64,000 nt of DNA from the NCBI GenBank assembly GCA_013002285.1, contig JABDKJ010000018.1:7155-71154 (forward strand), written 5' to 3'. Source of the stretch: Flavobacteriales bacterium. GTDB taxonomy: Bacteria > Bacteroidota > Bacteroidia > Flavobacteriales > JABDKJ01. Positions 1 through 9,655 of this stretch are shown here, in pieces; the first letter of the stretch is position 1; every line of letters begins with the position of its first letter. The position numbers and the translations under genes are program-made. Under the pieces are notes generated by a model, which did no database searches, had not been told where the DNA came from, and saw only the letters and a program-made list of their open reading frames with translations.

Positions 1-325
1 TGGAGAGCGGCCGATCATAGACCTGTTTGTTGCTGAAGAAAACAATACGATCATTGGTACAGCCATTTATTATTACAATTATTCCACATGGAAGGGCAAG
101 TGCATTTATTTGGAAGATATTGTTGTTTCACAAAAACACAGAAGGAGGGGAATTGGGACCCTACTCATGGATGCAATGGTAGATCTATTCAAAAAAGAAA
201 AAGCGAAAAGACTGATGTGGCAGGTGTTGGATTGGAATGAACCAGCAATAGAATTCTACAAAAAATACGATGCGATCATAGAGCCCGAATGGCTTAATTG
301 TAAGTTGGTTGATAGTCAGTTTTAA
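1..325 (+). CDS. GNAT-family N-acetyltransferase, 5' end missing
   Basis: The reading frame is open from base 2 to the stop at 323-325, so the start lies upstream of the window and 107 codons are visible. The segment VVSQKHRRRGIGTLLMDAMV is the acetyl-CoA pyrophosphate-binding motif A of GNAT enzymes (Q/R-x-x-G-x-G/A), and the following WNEPAIEFYKKYDA is the usual motif B region near the C-terminus. The family transfers acetyl from acetyl-CoA to an amine; the substrate cannot be told from this fragment, although diamine acetyltransferases have a similar C-terminus. The aspartate kinase gene follows after 24 bases on the same strand and may be co-transcribed. Confidence 0.85.
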   Translation, partial: GERPIIDLFVAEENNTIIGTAIYYYNYSTWKGKCIYLEDIVVSQKHRRRGIGTLLMDAMVDLFKKEKAKRLMWQVLDWNEPAIEFYKKYDAIIEPEWLNCKLVDSQF

Positions 326-349
326 TAAAATATTTCCTTCATTAGTGTC

Positions 350-1597
350 ATGAAAATTTTCAAGTTTGGAGGTGCATCTGTAAAGAGTGCTGAAGCCGTG
401 AAAAATATGTTGAAGATCCTAGGTTCTTTCAAAGGAGAGAGGCTTGTGTTGGTTATTTCAGCAATGGGAAAAACGACCAATGCTATTGAACAGCTGATTG
501 AGGCCAGGTGGGAAGGAAAAGAAGGATTCGCAGATCTACTCAACCCAATTTTTGAATATCATCAAGAGATCATTGATGGTCTGTTCAAAAAGGATGATGC
601 ATTTCATGAAGAATTTGATGCCATAAAGAACAGAATGATCAAGGCTATTCATTTACCTGTAACACAGAACTATGATTTCGAATACGACCGAATTGCCTAT
701 TTCGGTGAGATCATCTCCACAAAGATCGTTTCAGAATTCTTATTTCGGTCGGGAAAAAAGAACAAGTGGTTGGAAGCTCTTAAATTGATCAAAACAAATA
801 ACAACTACAGAGAGGCAAGTGTGCATTGGGAGGTTACAAAGGACCTTGTGTCTAATGCTATGAAGAATTGTGAATTAGCTGTAATTCAGGGGTTCATTGG
901 GCATACAGAAGACGGATACGTTACAACACTAGGACGTGAAGGTTCTGATTTTACCGCAGCAATAATGGCTTGGTGTCTAGACGCAGAAAACGTGATCATT
1001 TGGAAAGATGTACCGGGTATTTTGAATGCAGATCCAAAGTATTTTCCAGAGGCTCAAAAACTGGAGAAGATCTCTTATCGAGAAGCACTGGAGTTAAGCT
1101 ACTATGGAGCAAGTGTGATCCACCCAAAAACGATCAAACCTCTGCAGAATAAGGAGATACCCCTATATGTCAGATCTTTTTTAGATCTGAATGGATCAGG
1201 GACATTGGTGCAAAAGTCAGACGAGAATGACGCACATATTCCTTCATACATTTTTAAAAAGAACCAAGTGCTGATCTCTATATCCACTCGGGATTTCTCA
1301 TTCGTGATCGAAGAACATTTGGAAGACATTTTTGGCATCTATAATCGTCATAAAGTGCGCATTAATCTTATGCAAAATTCAGCTTTGAATTTCACCATAT
1401 GTTCAGATGCCGACCCACATAGAGTAGGTGGGCTCATTGAAGAATTAAAAAGAGATTATAGGGTCCTATTCAATGAGGGCCTCGAATTACTTACTATCAG
1501 GCATTACAATGACGAGGTATTGAATAAAATGACAAGAGGGAAAGACATCTTAGTGGATCAAAGAAGCAGGGTCACTGCTAGAATGGTTATTCAATAG
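350..1597 (+). CDS. lysC: Aspartate kinase, monofunctional
   Basis: The product (415 aa) phosphorylates L-aspartate, the first step toward lysine, threonine, methionine and diaminopimelate for peptidoglycan. The sequence shows the N-terminal KFGGAS motif (residues 5-10), the TTLGREGSD segment near residues 193-200, KDVPGILNADP (219-229) and YGASVIHPKT (252-261), all diagnostic of the aspartokinase fold. The region after about residue 300 fits a C-terminal ACT-type regulatory part, so feedback control by an amino acid is likely but the effector is not evident. No homoserine dehydrogenase domain follows, so it is not a ThrA-type fusion. The 3' end overlaps the convergent dehydrogenase gene by 7 bases. 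The symbol is by family; Bacteroidota often carry several aspartokinases. Confidence 0.9.
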   Translation: MKIFKFGGASVKSAEAVKNMLKILGSFKGERLVLVISAMGKTTNAIEQLIEARWEGKEGFADLLNPIFEYHQEIIDGLFKKDDAFHEEFDAIKNRMIKAIHLPVTQNYDFEYDRIAYFGEIISTKIVSEFLFRSGKKNKWLEALKLIKTNNNYREASVHWEVTKDLVSNAMKNCELAVIQGFIGHTEDGYVTTLGREGSDFTAAIMAWCLDAENVIIWKDVPGILNADPKYFPEAQKLEKISYREALELSYYGASVIHPKTIKPLQNKEIPLYVRSFLDLNGSGTLVQKSDENDAHIPSYIFKKNQVLISISTRDFSFVIEEHLEDIFGIYNRHKVRINLMQNSALNFTICSDADPHRVGGLIEELKRDYRVLFNEGLELLTIRHYNDEVLNKMTRGKDILVDQRSRVTARMVIQ

Positions 1598-2541
1598 TTT
1601 TGGCTCGGCAACCATTTCATGATCTTCCTGAGTAAAACTTCAGATAGCTTATAATAAGAGGCATGTGTCCAACCGGCAATATGCGGAGATAAGATGACTT
1701 TCTCTGAATTGACTAGGTATTTGAATTCTTCTGGAGGTGGAAGAGCCATGAAATCTTCAAAACTGAACTTTTCGTATTCAAGGACATCGAGGCAAGCTCC
1801 AAGTATTTTCCCTTTTTTTAATCCCTCTACGAGTACGCTAGTCTCAACTACTTGTCCTCTACAAGCATTCAACAGGTAGAATGGCTTAGACATCTTAGCC
1901 ATGAAATCGGAATTGAAATAGTAATGCGTTTCTTCCGTCAAAGGAACATGAAAACTAACGATGTCTGCACGTTCTTGAATGTATTTTAGTTTTGACTCGC
2001 GCACATAACTGTTGGTGAAGTCTTTTTTGTGTTTGTCATATGCAAGTATCCTGCATCCAAAACCTGACAGCTTCTTTGCAAAAGAACTTCCATTATTGCC
2101 ATAACCAATGATGCCGATAGTCTTACCCATCAATTCTACGCCTCTATTGGGCTCACGCAACCATTTGTTTTCTCTTATCTCATCTTGAATGATATTGAGT
2201 CTATTAAAAAGCATTAACATCATTCCGGTCAGATGCTCTCCAACAGCATCACGGTTTCCTTCAGGAGCGTTGAAAAGCGATATTCCCCTCGATCCACAAT
2301 AGGAAACATCTATATTCTCCATTCCTGCTCCAGAGCGCGCAATAAATTTCAGTGATGTGGCATTCGAAAGAAAGTCTTTGTCCATTTTTATCCTGGACCT
2401 GATCACAACTCCGTCTACATCACTAATTTCTTTTTTGAGTTCGTCCCTTTGCTTGGACGTTCCATCTATACATTGATGTCCACTTTTTTCCAGTTCTTCC
2501 TTTAGAACAGGATGGACAGTGTCGATGAACAAAACCTTCAT
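1591..2541 (-). CDS. D-isomer-specific 2-hydroxyacid dehydrogenase (phosphoglycerate dehydrogenase-like)
   Basis: This 316-aa protein has the two-domain NAD-dependent 2-hydroxyacid dehydrogenase architecture. The Rossmann motif GYGNNG is at residues 146-151, the catalytic Arg is R228 in NACRG, the Glu lies in DVLEYE (about 255-257) and the His is H287 in SPHIAGWTHAS. The closest family role is the oxidation of 3-phosphoglycerate for serine synthesis, but there is no C-terminal ACT domain and related enzymes act on glyoxylate, lactate or other acids, so the substrate is uncertain. The gene overlaps the stop of the mgtE gene by one base and is probably read from the same transcript. It converges on the aspartate kinase gene. 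Confidence 0.85.
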   Translation of the reverse strand: MKVLFIDTVHPVLKEELEKSGHQCIDGTSKQRDELKKEISDVDGVVIRSRIKMDKDFLSNATSLKFIARSGAGMENIDVSYCGSRGISLFNAPEGNRDAVGEHLTGMMLMLFNRLNIIQDEIRENKWLREPNRGVELMGKTIGIIGYGNNGSSFAKKLSGFGCRILAYDKHKKDFTNSYVRESKLKYIQERADIVSFHVPLTEETHYYFNSDFMAKMSKPFYLLNACRGQVVETSVLVEGLKKGKILGACLDVLEYEKFSFEDFMALPPPEEFKYLVNSEKVILSPHIAGWTHASYYKLSEVLLRKIMKWLPSQNY

Positions 2542-3911
2542 CAGTAAAGTAAGAATGAAATGTAGAAATAAATGATCAAGCCAAAAATGTCATTCATTGT
2601 AGTAATGAAAGGACCGGTCGCTAAAGCTGGATCTATTTTGACTTTGTCTAAAACTAGTGGCACAAAGGTTCCAAAGAGCCCAGCAAAAATGATCACTATG
2701 AATAAAGAAATACTAACGGTATATGAAAGCGCATAGCCGTTGCCATCTCTACTAATGAACATAGTGATCGCGAAAAGGATCAAAGAAAGAATGATCCCAT
2801 TGACGATGGCGACAAAAAATTCTTTTGTCAAACGTGAAAAGATCGTACCAGTGAAAATGCTTTGGTTTGCAAGTCCTTGAACCACTATAGCTGAAGATTG
2901 TACGCCAACATTTCCGGCCATTGCCGCGATCAATGGGATGAAGAGAGCAAGCTCTGTATATTTAGATAATTGTCCTTCAAATCTGCCTATTACCTGGGCC
3001 ACTAAAACTCCTCCAAGTAGACCTATCAAAAGCCAGGGAAATCGCGCCCGGGTCAATAACCAAACCGAATCATCAGACTCTACGCTTTCAGAAATTCCAC
3101 TTGCTAATTGATAGTCTTTTTCAGCTTCTTCCTGCAGTACATCTACTACATCATCTATGGTAATTCGCCCAAGTAATTCTCCTGTTGTAGAAACTACAGG
3201 AAGAACGACCAAGTCATATTTTTTCATGATCTGGGCTACTTCTTCATTGTCTACTTCAGGTGTTACAGAAATGAGTTCTTCCTTAATGTAAAGGTTCTCT
3301 ATGGTAGATTTCACAGATGTAGAAGAAAACAAGAGCCGTTTTAGTGAAAGCCTTCCGATAAGCTTGTTCTTGTCATCGACAACGTAGATCGTATAGATCT
3401 GGTCGATCTCTCCTGCTTGCTTTCGCATCTCTCGGATTCCTTTGGATACAGTCCAATTGGCATTGACCTTAACTAGCTCTTTTGCCATAAGTCCACCAGC
3501 CGAATCCTCATCATAAGTAAGCAATTGAACAATGTCACTCGCTTGTTCTTCATCTTCAAGTAACGAAATGATCTCTTCTTGTTTCTCCTCTGTCATTTCA
3601 CCAAGGACATCGGCTGCGTCATCTGACTCTATCTGGTCTATCAGTTGCTCTGCGATCTCTTTGCTTGACAGGTCTTCTAGGAATTTTTCGCGAGTGTCTT
3701 CATCGATCTCTAGAAGAACATCAGGAGCAATGTCTTTATCTACAAAACCATAGATATAGGCAGCCTGCTCCATATTGACTATGTCCAACACTTCTGCAAT
3801 ATCTGCAGGATGCAATAAGGCAAGCGTTTCATTGAGCCAAGATCCATTTTCACGTTCTACGGCATATTTGAAATTGTCTATGAGTTCTTTTCCTAGTTCT
3901 AGGCGCTGCAT
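2541..3911 (-). CDS. mgtE: Magnesium transporter MgtE
   Basis: The 456-aa product matches MgtE, a homodimeric inner-membrane Mg2+ channel gated by cytosolic Mg2+. The N-terminal helical MgtE_N domain covers about residues 20-130 with the repeated pattern of leucine-rich acidic helices, two CBS repeats follow at about 140-260, and roughly five transmembrane helices occupy 285-456. The last segments carry the conserved LATGPFITTMNDIFGLIIYF-type pore region, including the Asp of TMNDIFG that coordinates Mg2+ in characterised members. Upstream on the minus strand a TAAATTCG sequence at 3928-3935 resembles the -7 element TAnnTTTG with one mismatch, placing the transcript start close to the ATG. 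The dehydrogenase gene follows directly. Confidence 0.95.
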   Translation of the reverse strand: MQRLELGKELIDNFKYAVERENGSWLNETLALLHPADIAEVLDIVNMEQAAYIYGFVDKDIAPDVLLEIDEDTREKFLEDLSSKEIAEQLIDQIESDDAADVLGEMTEEKQEEIISLLEDEEQASDIVQLLTYDEDSAGGLMAKELVKVNANWTVSKGIREMRKQAGEIDQIYTIYVVDDKNKLIGRLSLKRLLFSSTSVKSTIENLYIKEELISVTPEVDNEEVAQIMKKYDLVVLPVVSTTGELLGRITIDDVVDVLQEEAEKDYQLASGISESVESDDSVWLLTRARFPWLLIGLLGGVLVAQVIGRFEGQLSKYTELALFIPLIAAMAGNVGVQSSAIVVQGLANQSIFTGTIFSRLTKEFFVAIVNGIILSLILFAITMFISRDGNGYALSYTVSISLFIVIIFAGLFGTFVPLVLDKVKIDPALATGPFITTMNDIFGLIIYFYISFLLY

Positions 3912-3976
3912 GTTAAAAAACTTGCAGCGAATTTAGGTTAAAATGTCTTAGGAAATGCTTTAGTGGAATTCTTGAC

Positions 3977-6613
3977 CTACAGTCTTATAAACGTCTTCAT
4001 TACGGAGGTTTTCTCTCCTATAAAAGAAAAGAAATAAGTTCCCTTTGAAAGATCGCCTATTTCCATAGTGTAATTTTCAGAATTTGGTTCTAATTGGATT
4101 GTCTTTACCAGGCGATCGTCTGAGCTGTAAACCCTAACCAGGGTAATATTCTTGTACGATAGTTCTAAACTATTTTCATTTGAAGGGTTTGGATATATAG
4201 AGATCCGATGAGCATTATCGACCTCATTCATTCCAATGGGTGAAGGGATAGTAAAATATTGAAACCCTGATAAAGGCGTTGCAACAATTGGGTCTGTGCT
4301 GCAACCACACCTCACTCTCCACCTATACTCTATGTCATACTCAAAGATGCCACCATTTTGTAAGGGCACGTTTATTGGGTAGTCATTTGTTTCAAAGGGT
4401 GGGGTGGCTGAAAGGATAGTGCCTTCGGGAATGAGATCCGCAAAATTATCGCCCATAGGAGCACTAGCTTCATTCCTTCTGATCTCACATTTATTTGATA
4501 AAGGCACAGGTTCCCAACCGAATTTCACTGAATTGATCATAATATCAGTCGTCAAATTTGTGACCACTTCTTCAAAATCATTTTGCTGGCAGGCGGATTG
4601 ATCCTCTAGCCTAAAGTCATCTAGTTCATAAACTCCTAAGTCTGGGAAAACAACTCTTAGAACACCTTTTCTTTTTGTGGTTTCAAGGTCATAAGTAAAT
4701 GTGTGTTGATACTCTTCCCAATTTGTGCTCAATTCAAAAGTTTCGTCTGAGAAAAAAGCAAGAGGAATGGTATCTTCCAGATATCCCATTCTAATGGATA
4801 AATTTGCGTTTCCTGAATCTATCTTGGCATTGAATTTCAGGTCATAAGTATGACCGTTCTTCAAATGAAGGCTGTGATCCTGTATGTAATCAAAATCTTG
4901 TTCAATTCGTTCGATGACGGCATGTTTATCGCTAATGTTACTGTCATCAATGTAAACAGAATTTGGTCCTGTAATAGATTGGATCGCCCACCCGCTAAAG
5001 TCATGTTCAAAACCACCATATATGAGGTCATTTGTTGGGTCCAGATATAATGCTGTAGTTTGAGTGAGATCTTCAAGAGCACTCCTCAATATCTGTTTTT
5101 CGGACTGGTATGTTGGTTGATAAGCTTGATTTACCCTTTCTTCAGGGTCCATTATTAGATCAAAGAATTCTTCTTCACCACTATTAAAAAGATTAAAACG
5201 AAATGTTCCATTATATATAGAATAGTGTTGATGGTCATTATTCGCAGGTGTTCCATAAGGTATCTCTTCTCTTGTAGTGATCTCTTGAATAACGAAATTG
5301 TTGCCATTCCATGTACCTGAGCCACTATCGACAAGTGGTAAGACAGAATTCCCGTCTAGACCATCAGAGACCTGGTCCAATGCAATATGCTCAATGGTAG
5401 GATATAGATCGATCAGGCTCACGGGTTCATTTACAACCTGGTTTTGGGGTATATCAGGTCCATATATCATCAGGGGTATTTTTGTTGAAGGGCTCCTCAG
5501 TCCATTTTTGTTAGTTATCCTGGCGTATTCTCCTAAGTTTATACCATGGTCACTTGTGAAGATCAAGACAGTATTATCGGCATAGTCACTTGAATCAAGA
5601 GCTGCCATGACCTCGCCTATTTGTTGATCTAGAAAGGATATTGATGCATAATATGCTAACACAAATTTCTTCAACCACAATTGACCCGTTGCTTGCCCTA
5701 CAGATGCTGCTTCGAGAACGGTATAAACAGGTTCGCCTGCCGACCCCCAACTATTGTGAAAAGAAGTTGTTGCAGAACCTAAGATCTCTTCTTCTATATG
5801 TTCCGGAATTTCAATATCATTGATATCATAGAGATCGAAATATTCCTGAGGTGCGTAAAAAGGCAAATGAGGTCTGTAGTACCCTAAAGCCATAAAGAAT
5901 GGATCACTTTGAACTTGACCTAATTCTTCAAGGGCAACTTGGGTTACCAACTCATCAGGCAATGGTTCGAGGATAGAATCACCTTCTATTTCAAATTCTC
6001 CAGTGTTATCAACTATCCAAAAAAGAGAGTCTTGTGCAGGAAACTCAACGATCGGTCCGGCAGATACATAAGGTGGGAATCCTCCATCCGGATTATCAGG
6101 GTGTATAACAGTTTGAGTTCCATTGGTAATGAATGGCCCGTGATTCCATTTAGTATAATTATCAATTGCAGAATTGTATATACTGTCAGGTCCTTCATGA
6201 AAGATCTTGCCAGCTGAGATCGTGCGATATCCGTTAGTTTTTAAATGGCCAAAAATGGAACTGTCTGGGACCAGTTCGGCAAAGTCATACCAAAGATTGA
6301 AATTTTGTTTAAATCCAAAATATCCAGAAGTATGCCCGTATTTGCCACTTAAGAAACTTGCTCTTGAAGGAGCGCATATTGGAAGGTTTGCATGCGCATC
6401 TGAGAACCATGAACTCTTTTCCTGCAAGGCCGCAATGTTAGGTGCTATAACTGGACAGTCAGGAGAATTAAAATCATAATATCTTAAGTCATCACTGACG
6501 ATCAAGATCACATTTTGGTCTTGGCTAAAAGAAGGTTTGGTAAGTAATAATGATGCACACAAAGGCAACAACAATATGATGCTTTTCAATGTTTTTGCGC
6601 TATTATTATTCAT
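3977..6613 (-). CDS. Secreted sulfatase with lectin-like module and T9SS type A sorting domain
   Basis: This 878-aa protein begins with a signal peptide ending near residue 30 (hydrophobic stretch then PSFSQ). The sulfatase domain shows the metal-binding Asp pair in VSDD (D41, D42) and the C80-A-P-S-R84 motif, in which Cys is converted to formylglycine; the DHG motif further on (TSDHGINLGEY) supplies metal ligands. The overall style resembles iduronate-2-sulfatase-like enzymes. A beta-rich segment after about residue 510 (GGFEHDFSGWAI onward) looks like a carbohydrate-binding module. The last 75 residues, starting at ISIYPNPS and ending KTFIRL, are a T9SS type A sorting domain, so the enzyme should be exported and anchored or released at the surface. 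The likely substrates are sulfated polysaccharides, but no other polysaccharide-utilisation gene is adjacent. Confidence 0.92.
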   Translation of the reverse strand: MNNNSAKTLKSIILLLPLCASLLLTKPSFSQDQNVILIVSDDLRYYDFNSPDCPVIAPNIAALQEKSSWFSDAHANLPICAPSRASFLSGKYGHTSGYFGFKQNFNLWYDFAELVPDSSIFGHLKTNGYRTISAGKIFHEGPDSIYNSAIDNYTKWNHGPFITNGTQTVIHPDNPDGGFPPYVSAGPIVEFPAQDSLFWIVDNTGEFEIEGDSILEPLPDELVTQVALEELGQVQSDPFFMALGYYRPHLPFYAPQEYFDLYDINDIEIPEHIEEEILGSATTSFHNSWGSAGEPVYTVLEAASVGQATGQLWLKKFVLAYYASISFLDQQIGEVMAALDSSDYADNTVLIFTSDHGINLGEYARITNKNGLRSPSTKIPLMIYGPDIPQNQVVNEPVSLIDLYPTIEHIALDQVSDGLDGNSVLPLVDSGSGTWNGNNFVIQEITTREEIPYGTPANNDHQHYSIYNGTFRFNLFNSGEEEFFDLIMDPEERVNQAYQPTYQSEKQILRSALEDLTQTTALYLDPTNDLIYGGFEHDFSGWAIQSITGPNSVYIDDSNISDKHAVIERIEQDFDYIQDHSLHLKNGHTYDLKFNAKIDSGNANLSIRMGYLEDTIPLAFFSDETFELSTNWEEYQHTFTYDLETTKRKGVLRVVFPDLGVYELDDFRLEDQSACQQNDFEEVVTNLTTDIMINSVKFGWEPVPLSNKCEIRRNEASAPMGDNFADLIPEGTILSATPPFETNDYPINVPLQNGGIFEYDIEYRWRVRCGCSTDPIVATPLSGFQYFTIPSPIGMNEVDNAHRISIYPNPSNENSLELSYKNITLVRVYSSDDRLVKTIQLEPNSENYTMEIGDLSKGTYFFSFIGEKTSVMKTFIRL

Positions 6614-6714
6614 GCCCGGTTTTTATAAAGCTTAAATTACTGCTTTCTTAGCACATTGTCCAGTGAAAATAGATTGTCACTAACGATATTCTAGAATTAT
6701 ATAAATGCAGTGAT

Positions 6715-8133
6715 CTAGTCTTGATCATCCCCTATCATCTTCTTAGGATCTACCCACTCGTCATATTCAGCTTCGGTCAGGTATCCTAAAGAAAGAGCCG
6801 CAGCTTTCAAGGTAGTTCCTTCCAGGTGCGCTTTCCCAGCGATCTCTGCTGCTTTGTAGTATCCTATCTTTGTATTCAGTGCCGTTACCAACATCAGTGA
6901 ATTGTTTAGTAACTCCGTTATCTTCTCTTGGTTTGGTTCAATACCTTGAGCACAATGTTTGTCGAAACTCACAGATGCATCTGCGATCAAATTGGCAGAA
7001 GAAAGTAGATTGGCGATCATTACAGGTTTAAAAACATTCAATTCGTAATGTCCTTGGGCGCCCGCCACGGAAACAGCAGTGTCGTTCCCTATCACTTGAG
7101 CACAAACCATGGTAAGTGCTTCGCATTGTGTTGGGTTTACTTTCCCTGGCATTATAGAAGAACCAGGCTCATTAGCAGGAATAATGATCTCTCCGATCCC
7201 AGAACGTGGTCCACTCGCCATCATTCGAATGTCATTTGCTATCTTATTTAAAGAAACTGCAACCTGCTTTAGTGCTCCATGACTTTCTACGATCGCATCA
7301 TGAGCGGCCAGTGCTTCAAATTTGTTTTCAGCTGTTACAAACGGGTGACCTGTGAATTCAGCGATATACTTGGCAACCAATTTAGAATACCCTTTAGGTG
7401 TATTTATTCCCGTGCCTACTGCTGTTCCTCCGAGTGCGACCTCAGAAAGGTGAGAAAGAGTATTTTTCAAAGCTTTTATGCCATGATCCAACTGAGAAAC
7501 ATAACCCGAAAACTCTTGTCCTAGGGTTAAAGGCGTTGCATCCATTAGATGGGTTCTACCGATCTTCACTACATCTTTGAATTCTCCTACCTTTTTTTCA
7601 AAGGTTGCTTTAAGTGCTTCTAGCGCAGGAATAGTTTTTTCAACGATCACTTTATATGCAGAGATATGCATGGCAGTAGGAAATGTGTCATTTGACGATT
7701 GAGACTTGTTTGCGTCATCATTTGGATGGACCGGACGCTCGCCTTCACCAAGTTTCCCCCCAGCAATTACATGTGCTCTGTTGGCGATCACCTCGTTTAC
7801 ATTCATATTGCTCTGAGTGCCAGATCCAGTTTGCCAGATGACTAAAGGAAATTGATCATCTAGTTTTCCCTCTAAGATCTCTTCACATACAGAAGCTATA
7901 AGGTCTCGTTTCGCACTGTCCAAAACACCCAATTCACAATTGGTGTAAGCTGCTGACTTTTTTAAGTATGCAAAACCATGTATCACTTCCAAAGGCATAG
8001 AAGCAGCTGGCCCTATCTTGAAATTATTCCGTGATCTTTCAGTTTGGGCACCCCAATATTTATCTGCTGGTACCTTTACTTTCCCTATAGTATCTTTTTC
8101 AATTCTGTGATCCATTTCTTTTTCTAATTCCAT
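6715..8133 (-). CDS. fumC: Fumarate hydratase, class II
   Basis: The enzyme interconverts fumarate and L-malate in the TCA cycle as a soluble tetramer. At 472 aa it has normal length. The class signature [11 protein letters not shown] is at residues 324-334, including the catalytic Ser of the mobile loop, and [10 protein letters not shown] holds the catalytic His at about residue 195. [19 protein letters not shown] (near 136-154) is the other conserved block. The first six residues (MELEKE) look extra: homologues usually begin at the internal Met 7 (MDHRIEKDT), so the true start may be at 8115. It follows the ArsC-like gene after 14 bases, both reading on the minus strand. Confidence 0.95.
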   Translation of the reverse strand: MELEKEMDHRIEKDTIGKVKVPADKYWGAQTERSRNNFKIGPAASMPLEVIHGFAYLKKSAAYTNCELGVLDSAKRDLIASVCEEILEGKLDDQFPLVIWQTGSGTQSNMNVNEVIANRAHVIAGGKLGEGERPVHPNDDANKSQSSNDTFPTAMHISAYKVIVEKTIPALEALKATFEKKVGEFKDVVKIGRTHLMDATPLTLGQEFSGYVSQLDHGIKALKNTLSHLSEVALGGTAVGTGINTPKGYSKLVAKYIAEFTGHPFVTAENKFEALAAHDAIVESHGALKQVAVSLNKIANDIRMMASGPRSGIGEIIIPANEPGSSIMPGKVNPTQCEALTMVCAQVIGNDTAVSVAGAQGHYELNVFKPVMIANLLSSANLIADASVSFDKHCAQGIEPNQEKITELLNNSLMLVTALNTKIGYYKAAEIAGKAHLEGTTLKAAALSLGYLTEAEYDEWVDPKKMIGDDQD

Positions 8134-8147
8134 TCGTCAGAAATATT

Positions 8148-8486
8148 TTATATCAATTCCAAGACATTTTCTGGAGGCCTTCCGATGACTGCTTTGTTTC
8201 CTCTCACTACTATAGGCCTTTCGATCAATTTTGGGTTTTCAGTTAGTATGATGATCCATTCATCATCAGTAAATTCTTTATTTTTGAATTTCTCTTTGTA
8301 AAGGACTTCATTCTTTCTAATGATGTCCTTTACATTTACGTTCAATTTATGAAGTAAATTCTCGATCTCTTCTTTAGTAGGAGGTGTTTTTAGGTACTCC
8401 ACTATTTCTACCTTTTTTCCATTTACTTCAATTATGCCGAGTGTTTCGCGGCTTTTTCTGCACCTTGGATTGTGATATATTTTCAT
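8148..8486 (-). CDS. ArsC/Spx-family thioredoxin-fold protein (arsenate reductase-like)
   Basis: The 112-aa protein has the ArsC family layout: MKIYHNPRCRKSRETL at the N-terminus puts Cys9 in the position of the catalytic cysteine of glutaredoxin-coupled arsenate reductases, and LIERPIVVRGNKAVIGRPPE carries the conserved Arg/Pro segment that binds the oxyanion. Many bacteria have such a gene (YfgD type) without an ars operon, and none is present here, so arsenate reduction is possible but not shown. It sits between prfB and fumC with 2 and 14 base gaps, suggesting a shared transcript. Confidence 0.85.
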   Translation of the reverse strand: MKIYHNPRCRKSRETLGIIEVNGKKVEIVEYLKTPPTKEEIENLLHKLNVNVKDIIRKNEVLYKEKFKNKEFTDDEWIIILTENPKLIERPIVVRGNKAVIGRPPENVLELI

Positions 8487-8488
8487 TT

Positions 8489-9590
8489 TTATGTTGTAGT
8501 TATCGACCTACCATGTTTCATTAAATAAGACCTCAAGAAACCATCTATATCACCATTCATGACGGCATCCACATTTGAAGTTTCGTGCTGTGTTCTGTTG
8601 TCTTTTACCATTTTATAAGGTTGCATTACATACGAACGTATCTGCGATCCCCACTCGATCTTTTTCTTGCCCGCTTCGATCTCAGCTCTCGCTTCGTTCT
8701 TCTTCGCTATTTCAAATTCATAGAGCTGCGATTTTAACAATTGCATTGCCCTGGCCTTATTGTCCAATTGACTTCTTGATTCTGAGTTTTCAATAATAAT
8801 TCCGCTTGGTTTATGCTTCAGCCTTACAGCAGATTCTATTTTGTTCACACTTTGTCCTCCTGCTCCAGAAGCTCTGAACGTATCCCACTCAATGTCTGAA
8901 GGGTCTACTTTAATTTCGATGCTGTCATCCACTAAAGGATAGACATAGACCGAAACAAAAGAAGTATGCCTTTTGGCATTGCTGTCAAAAGGAGATATCC
9001 TTACTAATCTGTGTACTCCATTTTCTCCTTTTAAATAACCAAAGGCAAATTCTCCACTTATCTCTATTGTAACAGTTTTGACACCAGCAACATCACCGTC
9101 AAGATATTCAATGGTTTTTACTTTGAAACCATTTTTCTCTGCCCACATCTGGTACATTCTCAAGAGCATGCTCGCCCAATCGCAGCTCTCTGTTCCTCCT
9201 GCTCCGGCTGTGATCTGCAATACTGCATCAAGACTGTCTTCTTCAGAAGACATCATATTCTTGAATTCCAGATCTTCTATGCTCGCATTCAATTTATTGT
9301 AAAGGGAATCTATCTCTTCTTCGCTAGCCTCTCCTTCCTTATGGAATTCCATAAGAACTGTGAGATCGTCCAATAGTGTGCTGGCATCATTGAATGAATT
9401 AGTCCAAAATTTTAGATTTCTGATCCTTTTTAAGATGACCTCAGCTTTTTTGGGTTCATTCCAAAAATCTGGGTCCGTAGTATGTTTTTCTTCCTCGTTT
9501 ATACGTTCTATCTTGGCATCTATGTCAAAGATACCCCCTCAACGCATCCAGGCGATCCTTAGTTTTTCCTAAAGTTTCAGTTTTGATCAT
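8489..9590 (-). CDS. prfB: Peptide chain release factor 2, with programmed +1 frameshift
   Basis: RF2 ends translation at UGA and UAA. The gene is read in two frames. The zero frame starts at ATG 9590 and runs 21 codons, ending LRGYL, to an in-frame TGA at 9527-9525. The slippery site reads AGG GGG TAT CTT TGA C, the same as the classical RF2 frameshift signal; skipping the T at 9527 continues with GAC and gives 366 aa in all. The +1 frame carries the RF2 stop-recognition tripeptide SPF (in RISPFDSN) and the GGQ hydrolysis motif ([12 protein letters not shown]). Low RF2 favours frameshifting, so the protein controls its own synthesis. A TAATTTCG element at 9595-9602 lies immediately before the ATG. 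A simple ORF call would start too late, at 9373. Confidence 0.95.
9524..9539 (-). promoter_or_regulatory. RF2 recoding site (+1 programmed frameshift)
   Basis: On the minus strand the bases AGGGGGTATCTTTGAC contain a Shine-Dalgarno-like AGGGGG, three bases of spacing, the slippery CTT codon, the TGA stop (9527-9525) and the following C. This arrangement is the textbook recoding signal. The frame before it opens at ATG 9590 and the frame after it runs to the prfB stop at 8489, which is direct evidence that the two frames belong together. Confidence 0.95.
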
Positions 9591-9655
9591 TGCGCGAAAT
9601 TAAGGCTTCTGAAATTAAAAAGTGTAGTATTTTGAACTCTTCTTTTCGAGTGTGT

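Noticed and set aside
4404..6479. Several long opposite-strand frames inside the sulfatase gene
   Set aside because: They have no family features or start context, while the sulfatase reads through all of them with clear motifs.
9371..9373. ATG as start of release factor 2
   Set aside because: The coding sequence continues upstream in frame to a programmed frameshift site and an ATG at 9590.
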